A stretch of 64,000 nt of DNA from Vibrio crassostreae (GCF_024347415.1 NZ_AP025477.1:744001-808000); one strand, 5' to 3'; numbered from the stretch's first letter, positions 17,638 to 27,081 are shown. Program-made: numbers and translations. Notes: generated by a model from the sequence alone, not told the origin.

Positions 17638-19023
17638 CTAATCAGCGATTGGGAACATAAGGTTCACTCTAAGCCCCCCACCGTCTCTATTCTCAGCAGT
17701 AACGTGCCCATTCATCACACCCATCGCTTCTTTAACAATCGCAAGACCTAACCCGTAGCCACCAGACTGTTTATCGCGCGCTGATTCAATTCGTGTAAAC
17801 GGGTCGAATATACCCGCAATCTTGTTATCAGCAATACCCTCACCATCATCTTCTACAGATATGACACTGTAACGTTTATCTATGACCTGTTCGTATGTCG
17901 TCACGATAACATGAGCGTTCTCACCCGCGTATTTAATTGCATTGCCGACCAAGTTACCGATCACTCGAAGAAGTAGTCTCTCATCAACACTCACCATTGA
18001 TGTCGGTCTCTCTAAGTCACCAATCAAAGTTTGATTCGGCTTTAAATCGTTTTGCATCTGCGCGATCAACATCGAGCAATAGTGCTCTAGGTGCATTAAG
18101 CTTAATTTAGAGTCATAGCGAGAGGTTTCTAAGCGGCTAAATTCAAGTATCTCACCCACCAGCTTGTTCATCTCTTCTGTTTCGCTTTCCATTCGTTCGA
18201 GCAAACCAATGCTTTTATCATCAACCTTGCTTCGTAGCAGGTGTAGTGCGAGGTTTTGCCTTGCTAATGGCGTTCTTAACTCGTGTGACACATCACGAAT
18301 TAAACGACGTTGTTTTTCAGCCAGAGATTTAATCTCAAAGGTCATATGATCAAAATCGTGTGCAAGCTCGTTGAATTCTCGCGTGGTGGAGTTTAACTCC
18401 GATACCACACTGACAGTGAAATCGCCTTGAGCAAGTCTGCGACTCGCTTCTCTCAATCTATCCAACGGTTGCTGCAGGCTTTTCGCCATGATAATCGAGA
18501 ACAGAGACAATACCACCAAGGCAATCACAGCTTTAAGCATATAGGAGTATGGAGCAAAGGATTTTGCGGGGTGAAACTGGTGAGGAAGTTGAATAACAAG
18601 CGTACTGCCGTTATCCAGTGGCAAGCCAAAAATTGGCTTACTCACACGGTCACTCAGTTGGTGGTCTAAGGTACGCAGAAACTTCAATTTAAATTCGAAG
18701 TGCGGATGCATGTGTCGATGTGTAATTGGGCGGTTATTCTCGTCAATAACGAACAAATAATAACGTTGAGCATTACCCCAGTCAGCTAGCTCGTCCATGT
18801 CCCCTTCTTCGATCAAAACATTCGCTTGATGAGCAAGATCCAACATTTCTGCTTTAACGGACTCAGGGACCTTTAGCAGAGCCTTCATCAACGCTCTTTC
18901 AGCGACACCTTGCAGGATCAAAATGCTCACTAGAATCACTGTCAGGTAACTAAACAATTGAAAGGTTAATCCATCTTTTCGCTTAGCGATGAAATCCGGG
19001 CAACGTATTAGATGGGCACTCAT
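17638..19023 (-). CDS. sensor histidine kinase, CpxA-like
   Basis: 461 aa: TM1 about residues 22-43, a periplasmic sensor of about 115 aa (contains HRHMHPHFEFKLKF, unusually His-rich), TM2 about 165-187, HAMP (LQQPLDRLREASRRLAQGDF), H-box DVSHELRTPLARQN with the phospho-His, N-box GNLVGNAIKYA, and G-boxes VEDDGEGIADN and GYGLGLAI. All catalytic boxes are intact. It overlaps its response regulator by 4 bases. The regulator is CpxR-like, so an envelope-stress type role is likely. The His-rich sensor loop might sense metal (inference). Confidence 0.93.
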   Translation of the reverse strand: MSAHLIRCPDFIAKRKDGLTFQLFSYLTVILVSILILQGVAERALMKALLKVPESVKAEMLDLAHQANVLIEEGDMDELADWGNAQRYYLFVIDENNRPITHRHMHPHFEFKLKFLRTLDHQLSDRVSKPIFGLPLDNGSTLVIQLPHQFHPAKSFAPYSYMLKAVIALVVLSLFSIIMAKSLQQPLDRLREASRRLAQGDFTVSVVSELNSTTREFNELAHDFDHMTFEIKSLAEKQRRLIRDVSHELRTPLARQNLALHLLRSKVDDKSIGLLERMESETEEMNKLVGEILEFSRLETSRYDSKLSLMHLEHYCSMLIAQMQNDLKPNQTLIGDLERPTSMVSVDERLLLRVIGNLVGNAIKYAGENAHVIVTTYEQVIDKRYSVISVEDDGEGIADNKIAGIFDPFTRIESARDKQSGGYGLGLAIVKEAMGVMNGHVTAENRDGGGLRVNLMFPIAD

Positions 19024-19685
19024 GCGCCGACCGACTCTAGGTAACTGTAGCCTTTACCACGAACGGTTTTAATGTGCTGTTTCGACAGGCCCGCCTGCAC
19101 CAATTTTCGACGTATATTACTGATATGCATATCTAAATTACGATCGAAAGGACACAGCTCTTTCTTAAGTACATGGACTTGAAGGTCAGACTTGGAAACC
19201 ACGATACCGTCATTTTTAACAAGATAATCAAGCAAGTCTTTTTCAGTACCGGTTAATGGCAAACGAGAGAGTTGTTCGCACAAACCGTGATTAGAGGAAG
19301 CTAAAGATTGTCTCTGACGCTCAAAACCCACTCGGCGCAAGATCACCTTAATTCGGGTTAAGAGTTCAGGAACATTGAAAGGTTTAGCGATGTACTGATC
19401 GGCTCCAGCTTGATAACCATCGAGCATTGAGGCATCGTCGTTAAGCGCGGTTAACATAAGAATGGGAGTAGCAAAACGCTGACAAATACGCCTTGCCACT
19501 TGAATACCACTTAGGTTTGGAAGCATTACATCGAGTAAAACTAAATCGACAGGGTTCGATTGAATAAACTCAAGCGCGGACTCACCGCAATGAACGGTAT
19601 CAACGTGATACCCCTCATTTTCTAACACTTCACCTAGCAACTCACACAACTGAATATCATCATCAACAACTAAAACGCGAGACAT
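19020..19685 (-). CDS. OmpR-family response regulator, CpxR-like
   Basis: 221 aa: receiver domain with the acidic pocket VDDD, phospho-acceptor Asp in LVLLDVMLP, Thr in MLTALND and Lys in IAKPF. The C-terminal winged helix contains CPFDRNLDMHISNIRRKL and ends TVRGKGYSYL. The PFDRNLDMHISN segment is very close to CpxR. Co-transcribed with the kinase downstream. The genuine cpxRA may be elsewhere; I cannot tell if this is the main copy or a paralogue. Confidence 0.93.
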   Translation of the reverse strand: MSRVLVVDDDIQLCELLGEVLENEGYHVDTVHCGESALEFIQSNPVDLVLLDVMLPNLSGIQVARRICQRFATPILMLTALNDDASMLDGYQAGADQYIAKPFNVPELLTRIKVILRRVGFERQRQSLASSNHGLCEQLSRLPLTGTEKDLLDYLVKNDGIVVSKSDLQVHVLKKELCPFDRNLDMHISNIRRKLVQAGLSKQHIKTVRGKGYSYLESVGA

Positions 19686-19765
19686 TACACATACCGATAA
19701 ATAAGAACTGTTTGCATTCTAATTATCGTTATTATTGATTTCAATTATAAAGTGCCTGATTTCCT

Positions 19766-20239
19766 CTATAGAAGAAAATCTTTTTCGATCGGTACAAATT
19801 TTGACGCAGAATCGATAAGATTTTGAGCGGTTAACCCCGGTACACCATACACTTCAACAGGTTTGCCAAAACGCTCTTTGATTCGCTCTACAAGGATTTC
19901 GAAATCGCCATCGCCAGAGACTAAAACAATCGTATCGACTGTCTCAGCAAGCTCTATCGCGTCTAGTGCTATACCTACATCCCAGTCACCTTTTGCACTA
20001 CCATCTCGACGCTGAATAAACGGTTTCAGCTTCACATTAAAGCCAACACCACGCAGGATGTGATGAAATTGGCGCTGCTTAGGGTCTTGGCTTGAGATTG
20101 CGTAAGCATTAGCTGCAACAACGTTACGCCCTTCCGTGGCAACATACCAAAACTGGTTATAGTCGAAGTTAGAACGGTATTTGTCGCGCGTCGTGTAGTA
20201 AACGTTCTGAACGTCGACCAAAATTGCTATGTTTTCCAT
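19766..20239 (-). CDS. NYN-domain protein (LabA/DUF88 family)
   Basis: 157 aa with the PIN-like NYN fold: the first acidic strand NIAILVDVQNVYY, then GDWDVGIALDAIELA and TIVLVSGDGDFEILVERI, which together give the Asp cluster (D8, D-W-D, D-G-D) of a metal-dependent RNase-type centre. It is widespread in bacteria and usually of unknown target. It stands alone between two divergent promoters. Confidence 0.88.
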   Translation of the reverse strand: MENIAILVDVQNVYYTTRDKYRSNFDYNQFWYVATEGRNVVAANAYAISSQDPKQRQFHHILRGVGFNVKLKPFIQRRDGSAKGDWDVGIALDAIELAETVDTIVLVSGDGDFEILVERIKERFGKPVEVYGVPGLTAQNLIDSASKFVPIEKDFLL

Positions 20240-20488
20240 AAATTCATACCTTTAGATTTTCCGTATACCCTATTCTATTCACTTATAAAATGCGAGTCGC
20301 TTTACTCAATAAAAATGAACTTGTTTCCTTCCGTTAACGTAAATCTCCGTATGTTTAGCGTAATCCTAACTATGCTTAATGTAGGTTGATTTGTGTTGTA
20401 CGTTTATCGAATGGTTCTGAACTTAACTTTCTTCCCTACGTAACTTTCAAATCATTCTCAGACTTTGAGTTTTCAAGGGAGGTTGGCC

Positions 20489-21040
20489 ATGCTACACCGA
20501 CAAATACACAAATCGTGCGTAAGCATCGACACAGCCAAAGCAGCGAAATCAATGAATTATTCGGCAAGTTTTCGCGTCTGGTTTAGCTTGATTAAACTAC
20601 TGACTATCAGCACAGTATTGGTCATGAGCTCAACCATTCACTCGGTACTTGCCTACCCTGCCTATTCACATTCAAAACCGTTACCGCACCGTAGCGTGAT
20701 CTACTTTGCACCAAAGGAAGATTCCGTCGTCAAAGAATTTCTCAATGAAGTGTTGATCAACAACTGTCAATTGGATGAAAGAGACGTAGTTATCATTGTC
20801 ATTGCGGAGAGCGGCTACACAGTCCCTACTTGGCTTGAAGAAGAATTTAACCTAGAAGCCGTAACCGATAGCTATGGAATACCAAAAGGTTCACATACTG
20901 CTGTTTTGATAGGTAAAGACGGAAAAGAGAAACACAGGTGGAGCGGTAAGACAGACTGGCAGAAAATCACCAATATCATCGATGAAATGCCAATGCGCCA
21001 ACAAGAAATGCAGCGACAAAGCAGCCGCTGCAGTATTTGA
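20489..21040 (+). CDS. DUF4174-family exported protein
   Basis: 183 aa from the ATG at 20489, which has a very good AGGGAGG site 5-6 bases upstream; an in-frame TTG at 20465 is less likely. There is a hydrophobic segment near residues 29-55 (LIKLLTISTVLVMSSTIHSVLA) serving as a signal or anchor, preceded by an unusually long basic N-region. The mature part, RSVIYFAPKEDSVVKEFL ... TAVLIGKDGKEKHRWSGKTDW, is a thioredoxin-like DUF4174 domain. It lacks a CxxC. Function unknown. Confidence 0.75.
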   Translation: MLHRQIHKSCVSIDTAKAAKSMNYSASFRVWFSLIKLLTISTVLVMSSTIHSVLAYPAYSHSKPLPHRSVIYFAPKEDSVVKEFLNEVLINNCQLDERDVVIIVIAESGYTVPTWLEEEFNLEAVTDSYGIPKGSHTAVLIGKDGKEKHRWSGKTDWQKITNIIDEMPMRQQEMQRQSSRCSI

Positions 21041-21091
21041 TACTTGATGAGTTCAGCAATTGTTTAAAAAGACAACTAGAAGGCCAAATAA

Positions 21092-21868
21092 TTAAGCTTG
21101 CTTGTTAAACCAATCTAGCTTTTCATGTAGTTCAGCTACACTGCCAACGACAATAAGTGCAGGGCTCTTTGCTGTAGCAGCAAGGCTTGCCAAATCACTC
21201 AGCCCACCGCGGTAAACCTTTTGCTCTTGGCGAGTACCGTTTTCAATGATCGCTACAGGCATATCGGCTCGCATACCGTTATCCAGTAAGTTTTTCTGAA
21301 TGTTTGGGCTCTCTTTTAACCCCATGTAAAACACAATTGTATGGTTGTGCTGAGCAAGAGATTGCCAGTCAATATCTTCGCCGTCTTTCTTAAGGTGACC
21401 GGTAATAAACTGAACGCTTTGCGCATGGTCACGGTGCGTCAAAGGAATACCCGCATAAGCCGTTGCGCCTGCAGCAGCTGTGATGCCCGGAATCACTTCA
21501 AATCTAACGTCATTTTCAGCCAGTGTTTCACACTCTTCCCCGCCACGACCAAAGATAAATGAGTCTCCACCTTTAAGGCGTACTACATGCTTATTCTCTT
21601 GTGCTTTAGTGACCAATAGTTGGTTGATCTGATCTTGAGGTACGCAGTGATGATCGAGCTTTTTACCCACATACAGCATTTCCGCTTCTGGGTTAGCCAT
21701 CGCCAAGATATCCTTTGATACCAAGCGGTCATAAACCAAAACGTCTGCTTGTTGAATCACTCGTGCCGCTTTTAACGTAAGTAAGTCTGGGTCGCCCGGA
21801 CCGGCACCTACTAATGAAACAAATCCTGTGTTTCCTGTTTTAACATTCGATGGCGATACTTCTGACAT
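21092..21868 (-). CDS. cobA: uroporphyrinogen-III C-methyltransferase (SUMT)
   Basis: 258 aa, single-domain SUMT without the CysG oxidase/chelatase part. Motifs: VSLVGAGPGDPDLLTLKA at the N-terminus, VRLKGGDSFIFGRGGEE, VIPGITAAAGATAYAGIPLTHR and IIENGTRQEQKVYRG. It makes precorrin-2 with S-adenosylmethionine, the first step to siroheme, the cofactor of the NirB protein encoded next door. That link explains the position downstream of nirC. Confidence 0.95.
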   Translation of the reverse strand: MSEVSPSNVKTGNTGFVSLVGAGPGDPDLLTLKAARVIQQADVLVYDRLVSKDILAMANPEAEMLYVGKKLDHHCVPQDQINQLLVTKAQENKHVVRLKGGDSFIFGRGGEECETLAENDVRFEVIPGITAAAGATAYAGIPLTHRDHAQSVQFITGHLKKDGEDIDWQSLAQHNHTIVFYMGLKESPNIQKNLLDNGMRADMPVAIIENGTRQEQKVYRGGLSDLASLAATAKSPALIVVGSVAELHEKLDWFNKQA

Positions 21869-22123
21869 GCTTTGCTCCGAAAGTTAGCTTGTTATATTTC
21901 AAGCTTAATTCTGTATGACGATTCATCGTTGTATGAATCACCAATATCCCTACTTCTTAGACTATCAGTTGTTGCCATAAAACTTCACGATTAATTCTAA
22001 TCAAGATAGAAGTTTATATAACAAAACAATCTATTACGTTGGAAAACCCTGACATTTGCACCATCATCAAGCACACATTGCTCGCCTTAGGTGCACCGTT
22101 ATCAAAAGTAGAGAGTGTTAAGA
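21869..22123. other. intergenic region upstream of cobA
   Basis: About 250 bases between the nirC terminator and cobA. It presumably carries the cobA promoter. No gene or clear operator seen. Confidence 0.4.
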
Positions 22124-22156
22124 TCAAAAAAGCCCCAAATCAACAGCTTGGGGCTT
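22124..22156 (-). terminator. terminator of nirBDC
   Basis: AAGCCCCAA / TTGGGGCTT with a 9-nt loop, followed on the minus strand by T6. It separates nirC from cobA. Confidence 0.9.
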
Positions 22157-22197
22157 AACACACATTATTAGTTGCTCATTAACCTAGAGCTATCTAA

Positions 22198-23013
22198 TTA
22201 CTTAGCGCCTAGAGAAGGTGCTGTTTTAGCATGAGTTAGGTATAGAGGAACACACGTCATTAGTAGACCACCAACGATGTTACCTAGGATTGTTGGGATA
22301 AGGTTGAAGTTCAACCATGTCGCGATACCGAAATCAGCGCCAAGAATCATACCTAGTGGGAATAGGAACATGTTTACTACTGTGTGCTCGAACACTAGTG
22401 CGAAGAAGATGAAGATTGGGAACCACATCATTGCTACACGGCCAGACACTGTACGAGCAGTCATGTTACCAATCACACCTAGACATACCATTAGGTTACA
22501 GAAGATACCGCGTACGAAACACGTGATCCATCCGTCCATGCCCATGTTTTCAAAGCCTAAGCTACGACCTGTAGAAACAGCAATGAACTTTTGAGCAACA
22601 GCGTTTGGCTCTAGAGAGAAGTTACCTGTTAAAGAAACAGCCACTAGGAAAGCAACAATCAAAGAACCGATAAGGTTACCAAGACCAACAATACCCCAAC
22701 AACGCAGGATACGGCCCCAAGTGATGCCTGGACGGTTGTCGAATTTAGCCAAAGGAGCAAGGCCGAAAACGCCAGTTACTAGGTCATAACCCATCACACT
22801 TAGAATCACGAAGCCAACTGGGAACACTAGTGCGCCAACAAGACCAATGCCTGTTTGTACCATTGCTGTAATTGCAACAACAACCGCTAGAGAAAGGATG
22901 ATACCAGCCATAGTGCTTCGAATCAGAAGATCGCGAGTACTTGTTTTAGTTTTCGCTTCACCCACATCAATCATCGTTTGAACGAATTCAGCTGGTTTGT
23001 AATCAGGAGACAT
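22198..23013 (-). CDS. nirC: formate/nitrite transporter family protein, NirC-type
   Basis: 271 aa with six TM helices. It starts MSPDYKPAEFVQTMIDVGEAKT, the usual FNT N-terminal helix, and has the pore-lining loops LVTGVFG and VCLGVIGNMTARTVSGRVAMMWFPIF, plus FEHTVVNMFLFPLGM. It moves nitrite across the inner membrane for the NirBD enzyme encoded just upstream. The 123-base gap to nirD is filled by no gene. Confidence 0.92.
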   Translation of the reverse strand: MSPDYKPAEFVQTMIDVGEAKTKTSTRDLLIRSTMAGIILSLAVVVAITAMVQTGIGLVGALVFPVGFVILSVMGYDLVTGVFGLAPLAKFDNRPGITWGRILRCWGIVGLGNLIGSLIVAFLVAVSLTGNFSLEPNAVAQKFIAVSTGRSLGFENMGMDGWITCFVRGIFCNLMVCLGVIGNMTARTVSGRVAMMWFPIFIFFALVFEHTVVNMFLFPLGMILGADFGIATWLNFNLIPTILGNIVGGLLMTCVPLYLTHAKTAPSLGAK

Positions 23014-23136
23014 AATGTTGTCCTTAAAAAAGTAAAATTAAAAGTTAAAATTGGATAGGAAAAGGCTCTAGTTACCGAGTTAAGGCAATATCGAGAACTA
23101 GAACCCTTGAACTATCAAATCTTACTCATCCAAAGA

Positions 23137-23460
23137 TTAAGCAGAGATTTCTACAGCACCCTTGGTAACACGAGCTTTGTACGCTTTCACGTTGAAGTTC
23201 TCGTCTTCCATGCACACACCTGTTGCTAGGTTAAAGCGTTGCTTTTTAAGTGGGCTTGCCACCCAAAGCTCTTCTTTGTGCTCTACAATCAGACCACGTG
23301 ATAACACGTTAGACTGGAAGTAAGGGTCTGTGTTGCTAATCGCGAATACTTCTTCAGCCTTAGTTGGGCGGAAGACTGCTACTTGCTCACCACCAACCAA
23401 TGCACAAACACCGGTACCTGGGATAATGTCTTCGATCTTACAAACTTTGGTAAATGCCAT
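23137..23460 (-). CDS. nirD: nitrite reductase (NADH) small subunit
   Basis: 107 aa from the ATG at 23460 (MAFTKVCKIEDIIPGTGVCALVGG) with GGGAGA upstream; the longer frame to 23475 is not needed. NirD has a Rieske-like fold without the iron-sulfur ligands, which fits the absence of CxH pairs here. It lies 15 bases after the nirB stop. Confidence 0.95.
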   Translation of the reverse strand: MAFTKVCKIEDIIPGTGVCALVGGEQVAVFRPTKAEEVFAISNTDPYFQSNVLSRGLIVEHKEELWVASPLKKQRFNLATGVCMEDENFNVKAYKARVTKGAVEISA

Positions 23461-23475
23461 GATGTCGTCTCCCAA

Positions 23476-26034
23476 TTAAACCAGTTCAACGTGAAGGATA
23501 TCGCCCTTCGCTTCAGGGTGTTTCTCAGTGAATGTCGCTGGACGGTGTTGTTCACGGCCATCATCAACAAACACAACGTTCTCATCACGGTCATCAGCAT
23601 TGATGAAGTGTGCAAAGCGCTTAAGTTGAGCTTCGTCGTTGATTGTATCTGTCCACTCACAAGCAAAGTTATCAACCAAGCCTGCAATGTCAGTTTCAAG
23701 CTGGTCATTGATACCAAGCTTGTTGTCTACAATCACTTCACGTAGGTAATCAACACCACCTTCTAGGTTGTCCATCCATACCGAAGTACGCTGTAGCGGA
23801 GCAGCCGTGCGGATGTAGAACATCATGAAACGGTCAATGTATTTGATCAGCGTTTCTTGGTCTAGGTCGCTTGCTAGCAGGTCTGCGTGACGAGGTTTCA
23901 TACCACCGTTACCACACACATACATGTTCCAACCTGCGTCAGTTGCGATGATACCTAAGTCTTTACCTTGAGCTTCAGCACACTCACGAGTACAGCCAGA
24001 CACACCAAACTTCATCTTATGAGGAGTACGGATGCCTTTGTAACGGTTCTCGATCATCACGCCTAGGCCAACTGAATCTTGAACGCCGTAACGACACCAA
24101 GTAGAACCAACACATGTCTTAGCCATACGAAGTGCTTTTGCGTAAGCTTGACCTGTTTCGTAACCTGCAGCGATTAACTTCTTCCAGATAGCTGGTAAGT
24201 CATCTTTCTGAGCGCCGAATAGACCGATACGTTGTGCACCCGTGATTTTGGTATACAGGTTGTATTCAGCCGCAACATCAGCAAGAACGCTTAGTGCTTG
24301 AGGCGTTACTTCACCACCCGCCATACGAGGGATAACAGAGTAAGTACCGTCTTTTTGCATGTTACCTAGGAAATTATCGTTGGTATCGTGCAGCTTCACT
24401 AGCTCAGGCTTAAGGATGTGTTCACCCCAGCAAGAAGCAAGGATAGAACCCGCTAGAGGCTTACATACTTCACAGCCGTAACCTTTACCGTATTTCTCTA
24501 ATAGCTCATCGAACGTTTTGATTTCTTCGATGCGAATTAGGTGGAAAAGCTCTTGGCGAGAGTAAGCAAAGTGCTCACACACGTCGTTCTTCACTTCAAC
24601 ACCAGCTTTTGCAAGTTCAGCATTTAGTACTGATGTCACAAGTGGAATACAACCACCACAACCAGTGCCTGCACCCGTTACCGCTTTGATATCACCGATT
24701 GTGTGATGACCTTCAGCAACCGCTTGAGCGATCTTGCCTTTAGTCACATCAAAACAAGAACAGATAACTGCAGATTCAGGAAGCGAGTCTACGCCAAGTG
24801 TTGGCTTTTCAGCGCCAGCGTGTGCAGGAAGAATCAGTGCATCTGGGTGTTCTGGCAGGTCGATTTCGTTCAGCATAAGCTGTAGAAGATCGCCGTAGTC
24901 AGACGTATCACCAACCATTACCGCACCAAGAAGCTTCTTGTTGTCTTCAGAAACGATTAGGCGCTTGTAAACTTCTTGTTCTTCGTTTTGGTAAACGTAG
25001 CTCTTACAGCCAGGAGTACGACCGTTTGCATCACCGATAGAGCCTACTTTCACGCCTAGAAGCTTAAGCTTCGCAGACATGTCAGCACCTTCAAATGTGC
25101 TTTCGTTGCCAACAACATGGTCAACAGCAACTGTCGCCATTTTGTAGCCAGGAGCCACTAGGCCGTAGAACGTTTGGTTCCAAGACGCACACTCACCGAT
25201 TGCGTAGATATCTTTGTCTGTCGTTTGACAGTGATCGTTAATCTCGATACCGCCACGAGGTGCAATACCTAGACCCATTTGACGAGCAAGTTTGTCTTGA
25301 GGGCGAATACCAGCAGAGAATACGATGAAATCAGTTTCTAGCTCAGTACCGTCTGCGAAGCGCATTACGTTACGAGCTTCAGTGCCTTCAGGAGCAATCT
25401 CAAGCGTGTTCTTGCTTGTATGTACGTTAACGCCCATACGTTCGATTTTTTGACGAAGTTGGTTACCACCCGCTTGGTCAAGCTGCTCAGCCATTAGCTT
25501 AGGAGCAAACTCAACAACGTGTGTGGTTACGCCAAGTGCTTTAAGTGCACCTGCCGCTTCAAGGCCAAGTAGACCACCACCAACAACAACACCAGACTTA
25601 GAGTTCTTAGCCGTTGCTTCGATCGCTTTCAGATCTTCAATTGTGCGGTAAACAAAACAGTCTTTACCTTCGTTGCCTTTGATTGGCGGAACGAATGGGA
25701 ATGAACCTGTAGCAAGGATGAGTTTGTCGTATTGGATTTCACGACCAGTGCTTGAGTAAACTGTTTTCTTTTCACGGTTAACGTTAATAGCACGTTCACC
25801 GATCAGCATGTTGATGCCGTGTTTCTCGTAGAAGCCTTCTTTAACTAAAGAAAGTTCGTCCGCAGTATGGTGTGAAAAATAAGAAGAAAGGTGTACACGA
25901 TCATAGGCTACGCGAGGCTCTTCACAGAACACCGTAATGTCCATGTTAGCAACATCTGTCTTCTCGACTAAATCTTCGATATAGCGATGACCGACCATCC
26001 CGTTACCGATTACGACTAGCTTCATCTTGCTCAT
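23476..26034 (-). CDS. nirB: nitrite reductase (NADH) large subunit
   Basis: 852 aa, full length. Domains: N-terminal FAD/NAD-binding (VVIGNGMVGHRYIE; GVVVGGGLLGLEAAGALKALG), a BFD-like [2Fe-2S] domain (ICSCFDVTKGKIAQ and GCGGCIP near residues 420-460), then the siroheme/[4Fe-4S] sulfite/nitrite reductase domain with CVGSTWCRYG and SGCTRECAEAQGKDLGI supplying the four Cys. It reduces nitrite to ammonium in the cytoplasm. The start has AGGA upstream. First gene of nirB-nirD-nirC, behind an FNR-like site. Confidence 0.97.
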   Translation of the reverse strand: MSKMKLVVIGNGMVGHRYIEDLVEKTDVANMDITVFCEEPRVAYDRVHLSSYFSHHTADELSLVKEGFYEKHGINMLIGERAINVNREKKTVYSSTGREIQYDKLILATGSFPFVPPIKGNEGKDCFVYRTIEDLKAIEATAKNSKSGVVVGGGLLGLEAAGALKALGVTTHVVEFAPKLMAEQLDQAGGNQLRQKIERMGVNVHTSKNTLEIAPEGTEARNVMRFADGTELETDFIVFSAGIRPQDKLARQMGLGIAPRGGIEINDHCQTTDKDIYAIGECASWNQTFYGLVAPGYKMATVAVDHVVGNESTFEGADMSAKLKLLGVKVGSIGDANGRTPGCKSYVYQNEEQEVYKRLIVSEDNKKLLGAVMVGDTSDYGDLLQLMLNEIDLPEHPDALILPAHAGAEKPTLGVDSLPESAVICSCFDVTKGKIAQAVAEGHHTIGDIKAVTGAGTGCGGCIPLVTSVLNAELAKAGVEVKNDVCEHFAYSRQELFHLIRIEEIKTFDELLEKYGKGYGCEVCKPLAGSILASCWGEHILKPELVKLHDTNDNFLGNMQKDGTYSVIPRMAGGEVTPQALSVLADVAAEYNLYTKITGAQRIGLFGAQKDDLPAIWKKLIAAGYETGQAYAKALRMAKTCVGSTWCRYGVQDSVGLGVMIENRYKGIRTPHKMKFGVSGCTRECAEAQGKDLGIIATDAGWNMYVCGNGGMKPRHADLLASDLDQETLIKYIDRFMMFYIRTAAPLQRTSVWMDNLEGGVDYLREVIVDNKLGINDQLETDIAGLVDNFACEWTDTINDEAQLKRFAHFINADDRDENVVFVDDGREQHRPATFTEKHPEAKGDILHVELV

Positions 26035-26100
26035 AAGAATTCCTGAAGGTTATATATTTCTTAACTGAGCGAATAATGAATTATGAAAGAAAATGAAAAT

Positions 26101-26114
26101 ATGATGTAAATCAA
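26101..26114. promoter_or_regulatory. FNR-like site of the nirB promoter
   Basis: On the minus strand TTGATTTACATCAT matches 9 of 10 positions of TTGAT-N4-ATCAA. Its centre lies about 41 bases upstream of a TSS expected from the CATTAT -10 at about 26073-26078, a class II activator position. Confidence 0.7.
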
Positions 26115-26127
26115 TTACGAAATCGAA

Positions 26128-26144
26128 CTACCCTAAAGGGGTAG
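26128..26144. promoter_or_regulatory. imperfect NarP/NarL-like inverted heptamers
   Basis: TACCCCT-TT-AGGGTA on the minus strand is one base short of the 7-2-7 inverted heptamer pair used by NarP/NarL. It is just upstream of the FNR-like site, where nitrate/nitrite control would be expected. Confidence 0.4.
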
Positions 26145-26612
26145 AACAAAAGAGTTAGATCTGCTGATTTATCATACGAAGCAAACGAATAACCGTAGGT
26201 TTAATAAGGTTTAGCGGGGTTTTATATACACTTTCTTGCACTAGAGAGGATGTTGTAAAGTTTCATAATAGATTAGCAACAACGTAAGTAAATAACAATC
26301 ATTTTCATTTATAGTCATAAGAACTGTAATAACTCATGAAAGCGTTACAGGATCATGAGCAACTATGTCTAAATATGAAGAACTTAATGACGCAAAAGAC
26401 AATCGCCTTTTTCCATTCCCCACTAATTTCACTCAAAAACCACCACAATTAGTTAACAGATGCTGGTGATTGTTTAGCAAATAACCGGTTTACACAAGGA
26501 ACAGACCGGCAAAGAAAGTGATCAGATAAGAGCTTGTTCCTAGAGGTGTTATTGACTAGATAACATACGTGGAAGTTTGAACATAGCATGAGGGTTTAGA
26601 ATTTCAGATAGC
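26145..26612. other. intergenic region upstream of nirB
   Basis: About 470 bases with no convincing gene. It contains a Fur-like match (minus strand TGAAAATGATTGTTA at 26293-26307, 11 of 14 positions) and, 58 bases on, a 34-codon plus-strand frame at 26365-26469 without a good ribosome site. Confidence 0.4.
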
Positions 26613-26637
26613 AAAAAGGCCAGCATTTCTGCTGGCC
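26613..26637 (-). terminator. terminator of tRNA array A
   Basis: GGCCAGCA / TGCTGGCC with a 4-nt loop and T5 on the minus strand, 17 bases after the last tRNA-Cys. Confidence 0.9.
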
Positions 26638-26653
26638 CTTCAACTTTGAATAG

Positions 26654-26727
26654 TGGAGGCGCCTCCCGGAGTCGAACCGAGGTCCACGGATTTGCAATCC
26701 GCTGCATAGCCACTCTGCCAAGGCGCC
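26654..26727 (-). tRNA. tRNA-Cys(GCA), array A
   Basis: 74 nt with encoded CCA. The anticodon stem-loop CGGATTGCAAATCCG shows GCA. The acceptor stem GGCGCC/GGCGCC pairs fully and the T-loop GGTTCGACTCC is intact. Confidence 0.97.
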
Positions 26728-26793
26728 TTCAGTAGTGTTTTAAGAGAACAACTCTTTTGATTGTCACCTAGTAAAAGGTAACAATGAAATAGA

Positions 26794-26880
26794 TGGTGCC
26801 CCGGGCCGGACTTGAACCGGCACAACGCGAACGTCGAGGGATTTTAAATCCCTTGTGTCTACCAATTCCACCACCAGGGC
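26794..26880 (-). tRNA. tRNA-Leu(UAA), array A copy 1
   Basis: 87 nt with encoded CCA, long variable arm (class II). The anticodon loop GATTTAAAATC gives UAA. It differs from copy 2 at two variable-arm or T-region positions. Confidence 0.97.
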
Positions 26881-26959
26881 ACGCAATTCTTTATTGCGAT
26901 GTCGATTACTGAAAAGTAAAACACCATCTTAATGTCAAATTAATCAACATTACAAAATT

Positions 26960-27035
26960 TGGAGCGATACATCGGGTTCGAACCGATGACCTCAACCTTG
27001 GCAAGGTTGCGCTCTACCAACTGAGCTAGTATCGC
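26960..27035 (-). tRNA. tRNA-Gly(GCC), array A
   Basis: 76 nt with encoded CCA. The anticodon stem-loop AACCTTGCCAAGGTT gives GCC. Acceptor stem GCGATAC/GTATCGC. Confidence 0.97.
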
Positions 27036-27081
27036 ATTTTCATTCTTATTATCTCTTAAATTATCAAACTAAGAGGAAGAA

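Noticed and set aside
19686..19765. Fur-like AT-rich stretch before the CpxR-like gene
   Set aside because: Best alignment matches only about 9 of 14 positions, no better than expected in AT-rich DNA.
26640..26825. 61-codon frame across tRNA-Cys and tRNA-Leu
   Set aside because: It is translation of tRNA genes; the same product appears from array B at 30647-30859.
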